NCBI GenBank assembly: GCA_965277025.1 | Contig: OZ255706.1 | Span: forward strand, 124,001 to 188,000 | From: Methylomarinum sp965277025 | GTDB lineage: Bacteria; Pseudomonadota; Gammaproteobacteria; Methylococcales; Methylomonadaceae | Length of the DNA: 64,000 nt | Reading direction: 5' to 3' | Part shown: positions 54,633-63,940 of the stretch, piece by piece | How positions within the stretch are numbered: position 1 is the first letter of the stretch | Layout of the letters: each line of letters begins with the position of its first letter | Program-made: the position numbers and the translations under genes | Notes under the pieces: generated by a model | The model's database searches: none | Told to the model about the DNA's origin: nothing | What the model saw: only the letters and a program-made list of their open reading frames with translations

Positions 54633-55500
54633 AATCAGAGGTTCCTTCAGATTCTTCACTCAATGAATGACCACACAACCTACAAAATTTCGCATCAAAA
54701 TCATGCCCGACTGCACCACAATCCGGACAAGCGTTATTATTGATATGACGCCGGACCTTGAATAATTCAGCGCTGTAAATACCGGTGGGAACGGCAATAA
54801 TGCCATAGCCGACAATCATCATCAAAGAAGCGATCAACTGCCCGATTACTGTTTGCGGTGCAATATCGCCATAACCAACTGTCGTCATGGTAACAATTGC
54901 CCAATAAACGGATTTTGGAATACTGGTGAAACCGGCACTCTCATCTTCGACCACATACATGATGGAGCCAAATATAATGACCAATGTTCCCACCGCATAT
55001 AAAAATACCAGAATCTTTTGCCGACTATGGCTCAGCGCAACAAGCAATACCTGTGCTTCTCCCATGTATTCCGATAATTTCAACACCCGGAAGATTCTGA
55101 GCAGGCGCAATACCCGAATCATCAGCATATATTTGATACCCGGGAAGAAGAACACCAGATAAGTCGGAATAATGGCCAAAAAATCAACTACACCGAAAAA
55201 ACTACGCAAATAAAGCCAGGGCTTTCTGACACTGATCAGTCGCAACAGAAACTCGATACTGAACAAGCCGGTAAAAAACCATTCCAGGCGATAAAACCAT
55301 AGGCCATATTGTGCCTGCAAGCTGGCGACACTGCCCAACATGACAGCCACCACACTCACCAGAATAGCGATGATCAACACCAGATCAAACGCTTTGGCCT
55401 GCGGTGTTTCTACACCAAAAATAACTTCATTCAACTTTTCCCGCCATGGGGAAAGTGCTTCACCTTCGTTATAATGCTTTTTTTTTCGTTGCCGGCTCAT
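54631..55500 (-). CDS. Voltage-gated-type potassium channel with zinc ribbon
   Basis: A 289-aa, six-helix channel subunit. S4-like segment MIRVLRLLRIFRVLKLSEYM with arginines every third residue, pore with selectivity filter TMTTVGYGDIAP (near residue 205), S6 following. The cytoplasmic C-terminus ends in a zinc ribbon CPDCGAVGHDFDAKFCRLCG, unusual for KvAP/Kch-like channels. Complete. It overlaps neither neighbour; the interrupted FMN reductase gene ends 6 bp upstream. Confidence 0.92.
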   Translation of the reverse strand: MSRQRKKKHYNEGEALSPWREKLNEVIFGVETPQAKAFDLVLIIAILVSVVAVMLGSVASLQAQYGLWFYRLEWFFTGLFSIEFLLRLISVRKPWLYLRSFFGVVDFLAIIPTYLVFFFPGIKYMLMIRVLRLLRIFRVLKLSEYMGEAQVLLVALSHSRQKILVFLYAVGTLVIIFGSIMYVVEDESAGFTSIPKSVYWAIVTMTTVGYGDIAPQTVIGQLIASLMMIVGYGIIAVPTGIYSAELFKVRRHINNNACPDCGAVGHDFDAKFCRLCGHSLSEESEGTSD

Positions 55501-55871
55501 CAGGAATCAAGTTTTTAACACTGCAACCAATTGCCGCCCTAACGCTTCGATGCTTTGCTGTTGAGTCGAATCATTGAACACTTCTCCATCCCAGAGCTTG
55601 TTTGCAAAAGGGACCGCATGTTGCGCCGCCAGCACATTGACACCTAAGTTACTTAACTGCAACCTCAGCATCATCAACCCTCGGACACCACCTAACGCAC
55701 CAGGTGAAGTTGACATAATCGCAGCAAACTTGCTGCGAAATGCTGCTAACGGCTTTTCATCTGGCTGTTGTTTACGCGAGGCCCAATCCAGCATGTTTTT
55801 CAAGGCCGGGGTAAAAAAGCCATTGTATTCGGGCGATGCAATCAAAAAACCATCATGCTCACTCAATAACT

Positions 55872-56910
55872 TAGAAGTTACGCATTGACAACAGATCGAA
55901 ATTTTGGGTTTAAATGATTCATATTTGGCATAAAGATGTCGATAAACGAAGCCACAAATTGCAGAAAAAATATGATTATTTATTGCTCTTTTATTGCGAA
56001 CCTGGAACCGCTCAATATTACACACCTGCTTTATTGCCCGATGATATTGCTCAATCTGCCAATGCCTGTCATGTTGTTCGGTAAATGCTTTCTTGTCAAA
56101 AACAGCGGTTTTTTCTTCATCAGGTAGTGAACTTATGTAATGGCGAACTTGTTCTTTCAAGGTCGTCCGAAATAATTTCACATACCCAAAATTTTTGAGC
56201 CAAACCATTAAGCCGTCTTCCGAGATTTCTAATTGCCTGACTTGAACCCATGAACCTTTTTCAACAGAGACTAATCGATTACCTTCCACTGCAAAGAATA
56301 ATCCTGTCTGATGATTTCTTGTCAATTTAAGATTATCCACGCAACTGTACCAGCTATCTCCTGTTACAAAACCAGGTTCCAGTCCCCAAGCTAATACTTC
56401 GGTCAGCATGTCTTGAAAATAGTCATTTTTTGTCTTTCCTTCCGCCTTATCGACCACCCGGAAATTCAGTGGTTGGTGTTTTCCTTGAATGTCTGTGTAG
56501 TACAACGTGACAAGATTGATTCCCTTGACTGCTCTATGATGTTTTCCCGACCAAAAATAACTGACATATGCCATATATTGGCTATAAGGTTTATCAAGAA
56601 CACTATCGTCAACACTCAAGGTTCCGCCCTTTAAATTCAGGCCTGCGCTGGCTTCATTGTATAAATCTCGCCCAGTGTAATGCTCCCGATTTAGAAATCG
56701 ATTTACGCTATCATGTGATATTGACATGACTTCTCCTAATCGTCGACAACCAGCTTGTTTCGGCTCACTTAATAAAAAACCCATATACATGGGTAATGTA
56801 CAGCAGGCTGTTGAAGGGCGTGTTATTTCTCTTATCAAGGTTTGCCTTGCATTGACTTTGGGATTTTTTAAACCCATAGTTTAACATTGCCTGTCAATGC
56901 GTAACTTCTA
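55872..56910 (-). mobile_element. IS element B, copy 2, internally deleted
   Basis: Same 19-bp ends as copy 1, flanked by 5-bp duplication TAACT (55867-55871 and 56911-56915). It is 1039 bp instead of 1125: 86 bp are missing between two AAGCCA direct repeats (positions 28393 and 28479 in copy 1). Otherwise nearly identical to copy 1. Confidence 0.95.
55926..56877 (-). pseudogene. Truncated transposase of IS element B copy 2
   Basis: Identical in layout to the copy 1 transposase up to NNHIFSAICGF near residue 311, keeping all three DDE regions. The 86-bp deletion then changes frame, giving VYRHLYAKYESFKPKIS. This frame has no stop before the IS end and continues into the FMN reductase 3' part, forming a 456-codon fused frame down to 55507. 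Confidence 0.85.
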
Positions 56911-57131
56911 TAACTGTTTAAATGCCCGGGCAGCCTCGGGAAGCCCCTGCTCGACTTCCAAATCAGCATTGTAAAGAGGGCTTTCATAATCCAGTGAAAC
57001 AAGCGTTACTTCAGCCCCTGCATCGCTAGCCGCTTGTGCTGCAATGCCGACCAGCCGCTGGTTAAACGATACCTGACGATTACTGCCCGAAAAGGCCAAT
57101 ATTTTTATTTTCTCTGCCATAAAAAATCTCC

Positions 57132-57294
57132 AGGAGGCTGTCCGAGAATAGAAGCCGTTGCGAGGGAAAGCTGATTTGAGTCAGATTTTTTCATTCTTTG
57201 AGACGAATAGTTGCGCTATTTAACGAAAAGAATGGGAAAATCTGGCCAAATTCAGCTTTTCCGTAGTAGGTTATCTATTCTCGGACAGCCTCCT
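57132..57294. mobile_element. MITE-like element with long inverted repeats
   Basis: About 163 bp with exact 20-bp ends AGGAGGCTGTCCGAGAATAG and its complement. Homology of the two arms continues inward (AAAGCTGA..CAGATTTT..TCATTCTTT against its mirror), so the whole element folds as one hairpin. No coding capacity. It lies between the FMN reductase start and the prs stop and supplies part of the prs stop codon. A single related end, AGGAGGCTGTCGGA, is near 38596. Confidence 0.8.
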
Positions 57295-58175
57295 AGGTCA
57301 ATTGTTCAATAGTCCGCGCCAGCAATTCATCCAGATAAATAGAGGATGTATGATGAGGAATGCTATCGGTACTCCAGATTGTATCGATTCCGGCTTGCCG
57401 AAGTACTTTTTCGGCATCACCACAAAACAATGCATGGGTAACAGCCACCCTGATATCGGCCGCACCCGCACGCCGCAAGCCTTCTGCCGCTTTTGCCAGA
57501 GTTCGGCCGGTACTGGCGACATCATCAACCAGCACTACACACTTTCCAGCCACATTGATTTCCGGCAAACTAATAGAAACGGATTTATCACCCATTCGCT
57601 TTTTTTTTCGCCACTGCGTAATCAAAACCCGTTTTTTCGGCAATTCTGCCTACCCACTGCTCAGACTCCTCATCCGACCCCAATAAAATGGCCGACTGCA
57701 ATTGCTTACGCAAAAAACCCGCTATTTCATCTGTGGCCTTCAATGCTATGGCATTTTTTAACGGAATCGCCTGCGACAACCGGTTAATACGATGTAGATG
57801 AGGGTCCACAGTGATCACATCATCAAACAAATCGGCCAACAATTGACCGATAATTCGCTGACTGACAGCCTCACCGGGTCGATTGGCAATATCCTGACGC
57901 ATATAGCATAAATAGGGCGTCACCAACGTCAAGCGCTCCACCCCAAACTGCCGTGCAGTACGGGCGGTAAACAACAACTCAATAAGCTTGTCATTAGGTT
58001 GGTTCAAGCTGCGGCAAATAATGACGTGCCTGTTTAAATCTGTCGGCAATCGCACCAGACTTTCACCATCGGGAAAATGATGCAATTCAATGACCTGGCA
58101 ATCGACTTGCAACCTTTTAGCCAGGCGCTGCGATGGCTCTTTGTATTCGGGAAAAGTCAGAATCTGCATCATCAA
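57293..58175 (-). pseudogene. Ribose-phosphate pyrophosphokinase-like gene with poly-A frameshift
   Basis: Two overlapping frames together give a PRPP synthetase of about 293 aa. The first (58175 to 57588) has ELHHFPDGESLVRLP, TPYLCYMRQDIANRPGEAVS and DPHLHRI; it stops after AVAKKKANG. The second carries KRMGDKSVSI and the PRPP-binding loop VVLVDDVASTGRTLAKAA. The break is a run of nine A (near 57600); eight A would keep one frame. Slippage at this run could restore some product, or the extra A may be a sequencing error. The start overlaps the phosphorylase stop by 4 nt, so the pair acts in nucleoside/PRPP salvage. Confidence 0.83.
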
Positions 58176-58825
58176 AACTCTATCAGTGGTTTTAAAACCT
58201 GTTTGTCCAGACCTATTTGATAGCCACTGTCGTGTTCGGCCAGTTCTTGCGCAAACTCAAAATCGGCTGGGAATTCTGCATAAATCTTATACAGCACATC
58301 GCCTTTTTTCACTTCATCCCCAAGCTTTCTATAAAGATCCACGCCCGCCTTTTTATCCATCGGCGCACCCGCCAGCCGGGCAATTTTCGCCATCTGGTAA
58401 TTGTCGATATCTGTCACAACACCGTCATTAGCCGTCTTTATTTCATAAGATAATTTTCCCGGTGTTAAATCTACCTGTTTCACCCCTTGCGCCTTGATCA
58501 ATTGCTGCATTTTCTGACAGGCGTGCCCAGATTCCAGAATATCCCGGGCGATCGCATAACCTTTACCACCGCGAACATCAGGATCAAACTCAATAATCCT
58601 GCCAGCCAGCGTCAGGGCATTTTGCCACAGATCTTCAGGCATATCCGTTTCATTATTAAGCACCTGCATGACATCCCGAGCTTCCAGTACCGGCCCAATG
58701 CCGCGGCCAATCAGCTGCCGGCCATCGGTAATCATCACTTCCAGGTGAATATTCAATTGATCACCAACGAATTCAAACAGTTTACGCAAAGCCAGCGCCT
58801 GGCGCATATGCCGTACCTTGGCGGT

Positions 58826-60038
58826 CAGGGCCAGCGCATAAAAAGATCCTGTTAAAACAGCGAGTTCAGTATCATTCATGCAAAACTGTATGAGGAATCA
58901 AAATGTCCCTGAGCCTGCAAGAAGCCTTTTCAAGCCTGGAAGACCCGCGAATTGAACGCCACAAGCGTCATCAACTGCTGGATATTATCGTACTGACCAT
59001 CTGCGCGGTGGTCAGTGGCGCTGAAGGCCGGGAGGCCATAGAAGCCTTCGGCAAAGAGAAACAAGACTGGCTGCGGCAATGGATAGCGTTGGAAAACGGA
59101 ATCCCCTCGCACGACTGCATTGCCCGCCTGATGTCACGGTTGCCGGCCGAGGAAGTCAGCGCCTGTTTCAGTCGCCGGGTGCAAAGTGTCGCCAGACTGA
59201 CCGGGGGGGAAGTGGTTGCCATTGACGGCAAAACGGCGCGCCGGTCCTTTGATCAGGAGGACAAGATGGGCGCGATCCACATGGTCAGCGCCTGGGCAAG
59301 CCAGACGGGGCTCTCCCTGGGTCAGGTCAAAACACAGGAGAAGTCCAATGAAATTACCGCCATTCCCCGACTGTTGGCCATGCTGGAAATTAAAGGCTGC
59401 ATCGTGACCATTGACGCGATGGGATGCCAGGAAAAGATTGCTGGCAAGATCGTCGAGAAAGGGGCTGATTACGCCCTGGCGGTCAAGGGCAACCAGAAGT
59501 CCTTGCATGAAGCGATCGTGGATTACTTTGCCGTGGCGGTGGATGGCGGTGTTGAGGACGGTCAGGCGCTACTGGGCCACCACGAACAGGTCGATGTCGG
59601 ACACGGCCGGATTGAACAGCGCCGCTACTACCTGGCTGATTGTCTGGACACCTTGCCTTCGCCCCGGCGCTGGCAAGGACTCAAGGGCATTGGCATGGTG
59701 GAGTGTGAACGCCAGATCGGCGAACGACAAACCATTGAGCGTCGCTACTACATCACCACGCTTGATAGTGTTGAAACCTTCGCCAACGCTGTGCGCTCCC
59801 ACTGGGGCGTGGAGAACAGCCTGCATTGGGTATTGGATGTCACGTTTCGTGAAGACGAGTCACGAATTCGCAAGGGCGAATCACCGGGCAACTTCAATAT
59901 CATCCGCCAATTGGCGCTCAATTGGCTCAAGCGCGAACCGTCGCGTCTGAGCATTAAGCGCAAGCGCTTCAAGGCAGCCCTCAGCGATGACTCCAGGGCT
60001 CAAGTGATATTTGGGTGAGTTTTTATGCGCTGGCCCTG
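58826..60038 (+). mobile_element. ISAs1-family insertion sequence
   Basis: 1213 bp with perfect 19-bp ends CAGGGCCAGCGCATAAAAA and its complement and a 10-bp target duplication CCTTGGCGGT (58816-58825 and 60039-60048). Inserted in the phosphorylase gene, transposase in opposite orientation. Confidence 0.95.
58903..60018 (+). CDS. ISAs1-family transposase
   Basis: A 371-aa intact DDE transposase. N-terminal DDE_Tnp_1-associated domain LEDPRIERHKRHQLLDIIVLTICAVVSGAEG; first D in VVAIDGKTARRSFD; second D in IVTIDAMGCQEKIAGKI; glutamate region HWGVENSLHWVLDVTFREDESR. Probably functional. Confidence 0.95.
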   Translation: MSLSLQEAFSSLEDPRIERHKRHQLLDIIVLTICAVVSGAEGREAIEAFGKEKQDWLRQWIALENGIPSHDCIARLMSRLPAEEVSACFSRRVQSVARLTGGEVVAIDGKTARRSFDQEDKMGAIHMVSAWASQTGLSLGQVKTQEKSNEITAIPRLLAMLEIKGCIVTIDAMGCQEKIAGKIVEKGADYALAVKGNQKSLHEAIVDYFAVAVDGGVEDGQALLGHHEQVDVGHGRIEQRRYYLADCLDTLPSPRRWQGLKGIGMVECERQIGERQTIERRYYITTLDSVETFANAVRSHWGVENSLHWVLDVTFREDESRIRKGESPGNFNIIRQLALNWLKREPSRLSIKRKRFKAALSDDSRAQVIFG

Positions 60039-60919
60039 CCTTGGCGGTGGGGCCGACCGGAATATCGATCAGCAAATGGGTGGACCCTGCGGCCAGTTTT
60101 TTCGACAAGATCGAGGCGACCATTTGACCTTGTGAATCGATCCCCAACGGCCGTTCGACTGAAATCAGCAAATCATCGACCGGCGCCAACCGGGCCGTGC
60201 CACCCCAAGCCAGACAGCCTCGCTCCAGATGCACGATTTTCTGAAGCTGTTCCGGGGTTAAATTGACATTGGCCAATACCTACATGGTATCGGCCGTTCC
60301 AGTCGGCGAAGTAATGGCGCGACTGGAAGTTTTAGGAATTGACATGCCGTGCGCGGCGACAATCGGCACGACCAGCATGGACGTTCTGTTACCGGGAATG
60401 CCGCCAATACAATGCTTATCAGCCACCAATGGTTCATGCCAATCTACTCTGTCGCCAGATTCCAGCATCGCCCGGGTTAAAAAAAGAATCTCGTCCCGAT
60501 CCAGATTATTTTGTCCGGTCGCCACCAAAAAAGCCGCCATTTCCATTTTTGAATAGCGCATTTGTACAATATCATTGGCTATGTCACTGAAATCCTGTTG
60601 GTTCAGTCGCTCACCGTTTATCTTGCGGCGCACGGCGTCCATCGAGCGTGGCGGTTCGGCATGATTGACCATAACTTCAGTCCCTTCAGCCAACTGTAGA
60701 TACTTAAATGCCTGTTCCGACAAACCTAATTCACCCGGTGGCACAATAGCCTCATCATCGACCACATTCAATACCGCCATAATGCGATGACCATCGGTGC
60801 TGACTTCAATTTTGGACAAGGCCTGAAAGCCTTCCGCCCGATAAATATGGCATTGGCGGTGTAAAAAGGCGACATTTTCATGATAAGTATCGATGCCAAC
60901 GCGGCGTAGCTTTAAGGTT

Positions 60920-61636
60920 TCAACCACCATTTTCCTGGTCCTCCAGTTTTCGCCACCCATCATCAGTCAAAATTTCAAGCGGCCGGTACTGTTCTTTATA
61001 ACGCATTTTCTGGCATTGTCGAATCCAATAACCCAAATAAACATGATCCAGGCCCAGCCTTCGGGCGTAATCGATCTGCCACAAGACGGCATAAACACCA
61101 GGGCTGTAACTGGCCAGGCTGGCATCAAAAAAGGTATAAACCGCCGATAAAGCCCGCTCCAATTGATCAACTACTGCGACTGCCATCAATTGACTATCGA
61201 GCCAAAATTCAACGAAAGAAGTATTGCACCAATCGCTGCCCAGAAAACGCATATATTCTTGTTCATCCACCTCGGCCATCGACCCGCCCGGGTGTTTGAA
61301 ATGTTGATATCGCAAATAAAGCTCGAAATGGCGCCGATCAAATCTGGCCGGTTTGATGTCGACCTTGACGGACTGGTTTTTGCGCCAGCAACGGCGCTGA
61401 CGGCGGTCGGTTTTAAATTCCATCACCGGAACCCGGACTGAAATGCAGGCGCTGCAATGCTCACAATGCGGCGCATAGACATCATCCCCACTGCGACGAA
61501 AACCCCTGGCAATCAAGGCGGAATAAGTTTTATTGTCCATCGGAAATGACGGATGCACAAACACCGTTCGCGCCAATTCATTTTCCAGATAACTGCATTC
61601 ATGCGGGTCGGTAAGAAACAACGGAATCGATATCAT
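60920..61636 (-). CDS. bpt: Aspartate/glutamate leucyltransferase (Bpt)
   Basis: A 238-aa N-end-rule transferase starting at MISIPLFLTDPHECSYLENE (61636). DNKTYSALIARGFRRSGDDVYAPHCEHCSACISVRVPV includes the conserved Cys cluster; FFDASLASYSPGVYAVLWQI and YLGYWIRQCQKMRYKEQYRPLE are the C-terminal family motifs. It attaches Leu to proteins with N-terminal Asp/Glu, marking them for ClpAP. The start overlaps the aat stop by 4 nt. Confidence 0.94.
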   Translation of the reverse strand: MISIPLFLTDPHECSYLENELARTVFVHPSFPMDNKTYSALIARGFRRSGDDVYAPHCEHCSACISVRVPVMEFKTDRRQRRCWRKNQSVKVDIKPARFDRRHFELYLRYQHFKHPGGSMAEVDEQEYMRFLGSDWCNTSFVEFWLDSQLMAVAVVDQLERALSAVYTFFDASLASYSPGVYAVLWQIDYARRLGLDHVYLGYWIRQCQKMRYKEQYRPLEILTDDGWRKLEDQENGG

Positions 61637-62328
61637 TCGATACACCATGCCTGAGCAGAAACTGACGCTGGACAATAACGACCGAGCAATACATTGAAAG
61701 CAGAACGCGAAATTTCTTCAGCACCCAGGCTGACAAGGTGATCGCTGCGCACCTGGCAATCGATTAACCGGTATCCCCATTGCTTAAGATCCTTGATAAG
61801 GGTCATAAACGCAACTTTTGAAGCATCGTTACGGCGATGAAACATGGACTCACCAAAAAACACCTGGCCGATGGCAACGCCATATAAACCGCCAACCAGC
61901 TCACCCAGATACCAGACTTCTACCGAATGCGCGATACCTTTTTCATACAAAGCCGAATAAGCGGCCAGCATGTCATCTGTAATCCAAGTACCAGGAGATT
62001 GCTCCCGGGGTCCGGCACAGGCTTGCATAACATCGGTGAAACACTGATCATAAGTCACGACGTATTCAGCCTTGCGCAGCCTCTTTTTCAAGCTGCGAGA
62101 GATTTTTTCATGCCCCAGAAATAAAACCAGGCGTGGATCAGGTGACCACCACAAAATTGGCTCACCCGGATTAAACCAGGGAAAAATCCCCTGACTGTAG
62201 GCATTCAACAGACGTTGAGGCGACAAGCAACCGCCCACCGCCAGCAAACCGTTCGGTTCAGCCAGTGCCGTTTCCGTATCTGGAAACCCCTGCTCCGGCT
62301 GAAACGGGTCGAGCATTACCAATTTCAT
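61633..62328 (-). CDS. aat: Leucyl/phenylalanyl-tRNA-protein transferase
   Basis: A 231-aa transferase adding Leu/Phe to N-terminal Arg/Lys. PNGLLAVGGCLSPQRLLNAYSQGIFPWF, WWSPDPRLVLF, GTWITDDMLAAYSALYEKGIAHSVEVW and FFGESMFHRRNDASKVA are all diagnostic. With bpt it forms the bacterial N-end-rule pair. Confidence 0.97.
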   Translation of the reverse strand: MKLVMLDPFQPEQGFPDTETALAEPNGLLAVGGCLSPQRLLNAYSQGIFPWFNPGEPILWWSPDPRLVLFLGHEKISRSLKKRLRKAEYVVTYDQCFTDVMQACAGPREQSPGTWITDDMLAAYSALYEKGIAHSVEVWYLGELVGGLYGVAIGQVFFGESMFHRRNDASKVAFMTLIKDLKQWGYRLIDCQVRSDHLVSLGAEEISRSAFNVLLGRYCPASVSAQAWCIE

Positions 62329-62344
62329 TCAGCAGATTTTCAGA

Positions 62345-63307
62345 TCAGGCTTGCTCGTCCAATGCATCGAGATATTTTTCTGCATCCAGTGCCGCCATAC
62401 AGCCGGCGCCGGCTGAGGTAATCGCCTGTTTGTAAACCTGATCCATCACGTCACCCGCCGCAAACACACCTTCCACACTGGTGGCTGTCGCATTACCTTT
62501 CAAGCCGCTTTGCACCTTGATATAGCCATTATCCATCTCCAGCTGGCCTGCAAACATCTGGGTATTAGGCTGATGGCCAATGGCGATGAACACGCCATGC
62601 ACTTCGATTTCTTTGCTTGAACCATCCTTGACATTCTTGATACGAATGCCGGTCACGCCCATGTCATCACCTAACACCTCCTCCAAAACATGATTCCATT
62701 CAATCTCGACATTGCCGGTTTTGGATTTCTCGATCAGCTTGTCCGCCAGAATTTTTTCCGAGCGGAATTTATCGCGCCGATGCACCACCGTCACTTTCGA
62801 GGCGATATTGGATAAATACAAAGCTTCCTCAACCGCTGTATTACCGCCGCCTATCACGGCAACCGGTTTGTTTCTGTAGAAAAAACCATCGCAGGTCGCA
62901 CAGGCAGAAACCCCTTTTCCTTTAAAGGCTTCTTCAGAAGGCAAGCCTAAATATTTTGCCGATGCGCCGGTGGCGATAATCAAGGCGTCACAGGTATAGC
63001 TGCCAGAATCCCCTTGAAGTTTGAAAGGACGCTGTTTTAAATCCACCTTATTGATATGATCGAAAATAATTTCAGTATCAAAGCGTTCGGCGTGTTTTTG
63101 CATTCTGACCATCAATTCCGGCCCCTGCACGCCGTCTACATCCCCTGGCCAGTTATCCACCTCCGTGGTAGTGGTCAATTGTCCACCCTGCTCCATACCT
63201 GTTATCAACACCGGATTCAAATTCGCCCGGGCAGCATAAATCGCAACCGTGTAACCTGCCGGCCCAGAACCCAATATCAATAATTTACAGTGCTTTGTTT
63301 GCGCCAT
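62345..63307 (-). CDS. trxB: Thioredoxin reductase
   Basis: A 320-aa FAD/NADPH enzyme from the ATG at 63307 (MAQTKHCKLLILGSGPAG), which has GGAGAAGG before it. FAD motif LILGSGPAGYTVAIYAARA; redox-active disulfide CATCDGFFY; NADPH motif VIGGGNTAVEEALYLS; FAD end VFAAGDVMDQVYKQAITSAGAGCMAALDAEKYL. Complete. Confidence 0.97.
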   Translation of the reverse strand: MAQTKHCKLLILGSGPAGYTVAIYAARANLNPVLITGMEQGGQLTTTTEVDNWPGDVDGVQGPELMVRMQKHAERFDTEIIFDHINKVDLKQRPFKLQGDSGSYTCDALIIATGASAKYLGLPSEEAFKGKGVSACATCDGFFYRNKPVAVIGGGNTAVEEALYLSNIASKVTVVHRRDKFRSEKILADKLIEKSKTGNVEIEWNHVLEEVLGDDMGVTGIRIKNVKDGSSKEIEVHGVFIAIGHQPNTQMFAGQLEMDNGYIKVQSGLKGNATATSVEGVFAAGDVMDQVYKQAITSAGAGCMAALDAEKYLDALDEQA

Positions 63308-63583
63308 TTCCTTCTCCGTCATTTATTCAGCTGTCGCTATTATACGGGGTAAACTCCGGGCATTAAACCATTTGAAAAATAGCGATTTAAGAGGAGTTGC
63401 TTAATTTATGCGAGAATCCTCAGTCAAGCACTATTGCCGATGCTCAACAGTCTTTCCGGTACCTGACTGGCCACACAAAGAGAAGCCTGAGCGGAGATGA
63501 TGCACTCAGAAGCGTTATTTTTGCCACTATTGATTTTTCTGGTAACATCAAGATCGCAGACATTTATTCATGAGGGGGGAATC

Positions 63584-63823
63584 ATGTCAAAATGTTCTTT
63601 TTGTGGCGCATCTCAAGAAACACATTACCCGTTGTGTCATGCCTGTGGCTCAATCCGTTATCCTATTGAAAAAATAAAATCACAGGCGAGTCCGACTCTC
63701 GACAAAAAAATCAAGCTTACCGCTTCTATTGCCGCTGCCCTGGTCGTTCCAGGCGCATTCCTCCTGCTGGCGTATATGGGCGCCAATCATTTAAGCCGCA
63801 AAATCAAAAAACCAAAGCCGTAA
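63584..63823 (+). CDS. Small zinc-ribbon, single-helix membrane protein
   Basis: 79 aa. The ATG at 63584 follows GAGGGGGAAT. Two CxxC pairs, CSFCGASQETHYPLCHACG, form a zinc ribbon; one membrane helix follows (SIAAALVVPGAFLLLAYMGA), ending in a basic tail. No specific family recognised. An in-frame ATG at 63497 is not preferred. Resembles the zinc ribbon at the end of the K+ channel only in type. Confidence 0.7.
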   Translation: MSKCSFCGASQETHYPLCHACGSIRYPIEKIKSQASPTLDKKIKLTASIAAALVVPGAFLLLAYMGANHLSRKIKKPKP

Positions 63824-63940
63824 GCGTTTAATCCAGCCTTTTTACAAACGTCGAACAATATACAGTCCGGTGCGCGCCGGGATAGTGTATAGTTCAGCCC
63901 CCCTAAGAATTTCTTAATGTAAAATATTCATTTATTCATC

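Larger units (their letters stand above)
55507..57120 (-). pseudogene. NADPH-dependent FMN reductase interrupted by IS element B
   Basis: The 5' part (57120-56911) encodes MAEKIKILAFSGSNRQVSF to RAFKQL; the 3' part (55871-55507) continues LLSEHDGFLIASPEYNGFF, GALGGVRGLMML and a normal C-terminus. Removing the IS and one TAACT target copy leaves exactly 190 codons (189 aa), the family length. GSNRQVSFNQRLV is the FMN phosphate loop and SPEYNGFFTPALKNMLDW the isoalloxazine region. Such enzymes reduce FMN, quinones or chromate. The gene was intact before insertion. Confidence 0.92.
58172..60930 (-). pseudogene. AMP/thymidine phosphorylase, amber mutation plus IS insertion
   Basis: Belongs to the thymidine phosphorylase-like group that in archaea and some proteobacteria acts as AMP phosphorylase. 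N-terminal extension domain MVVETLKLRRVGIDTYHENV; catalytic domain with VADKHCIGGIPGNRTSMLVV and KTSSRAITSPTGTADTM. A TAG stop (60280-60282) replaces the expected Glu in ADTM-E-VLANVNLTPEQL. After VGPTAK the frame is cut by ISAs1 and resumes as VRHMRQALALRKLFEFVG. Without the IS and one target copy the gene is exactly 512 codons, so only the amber codon would remain. Two independent lesions make it nonfunctional. Confidence 0.9.
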
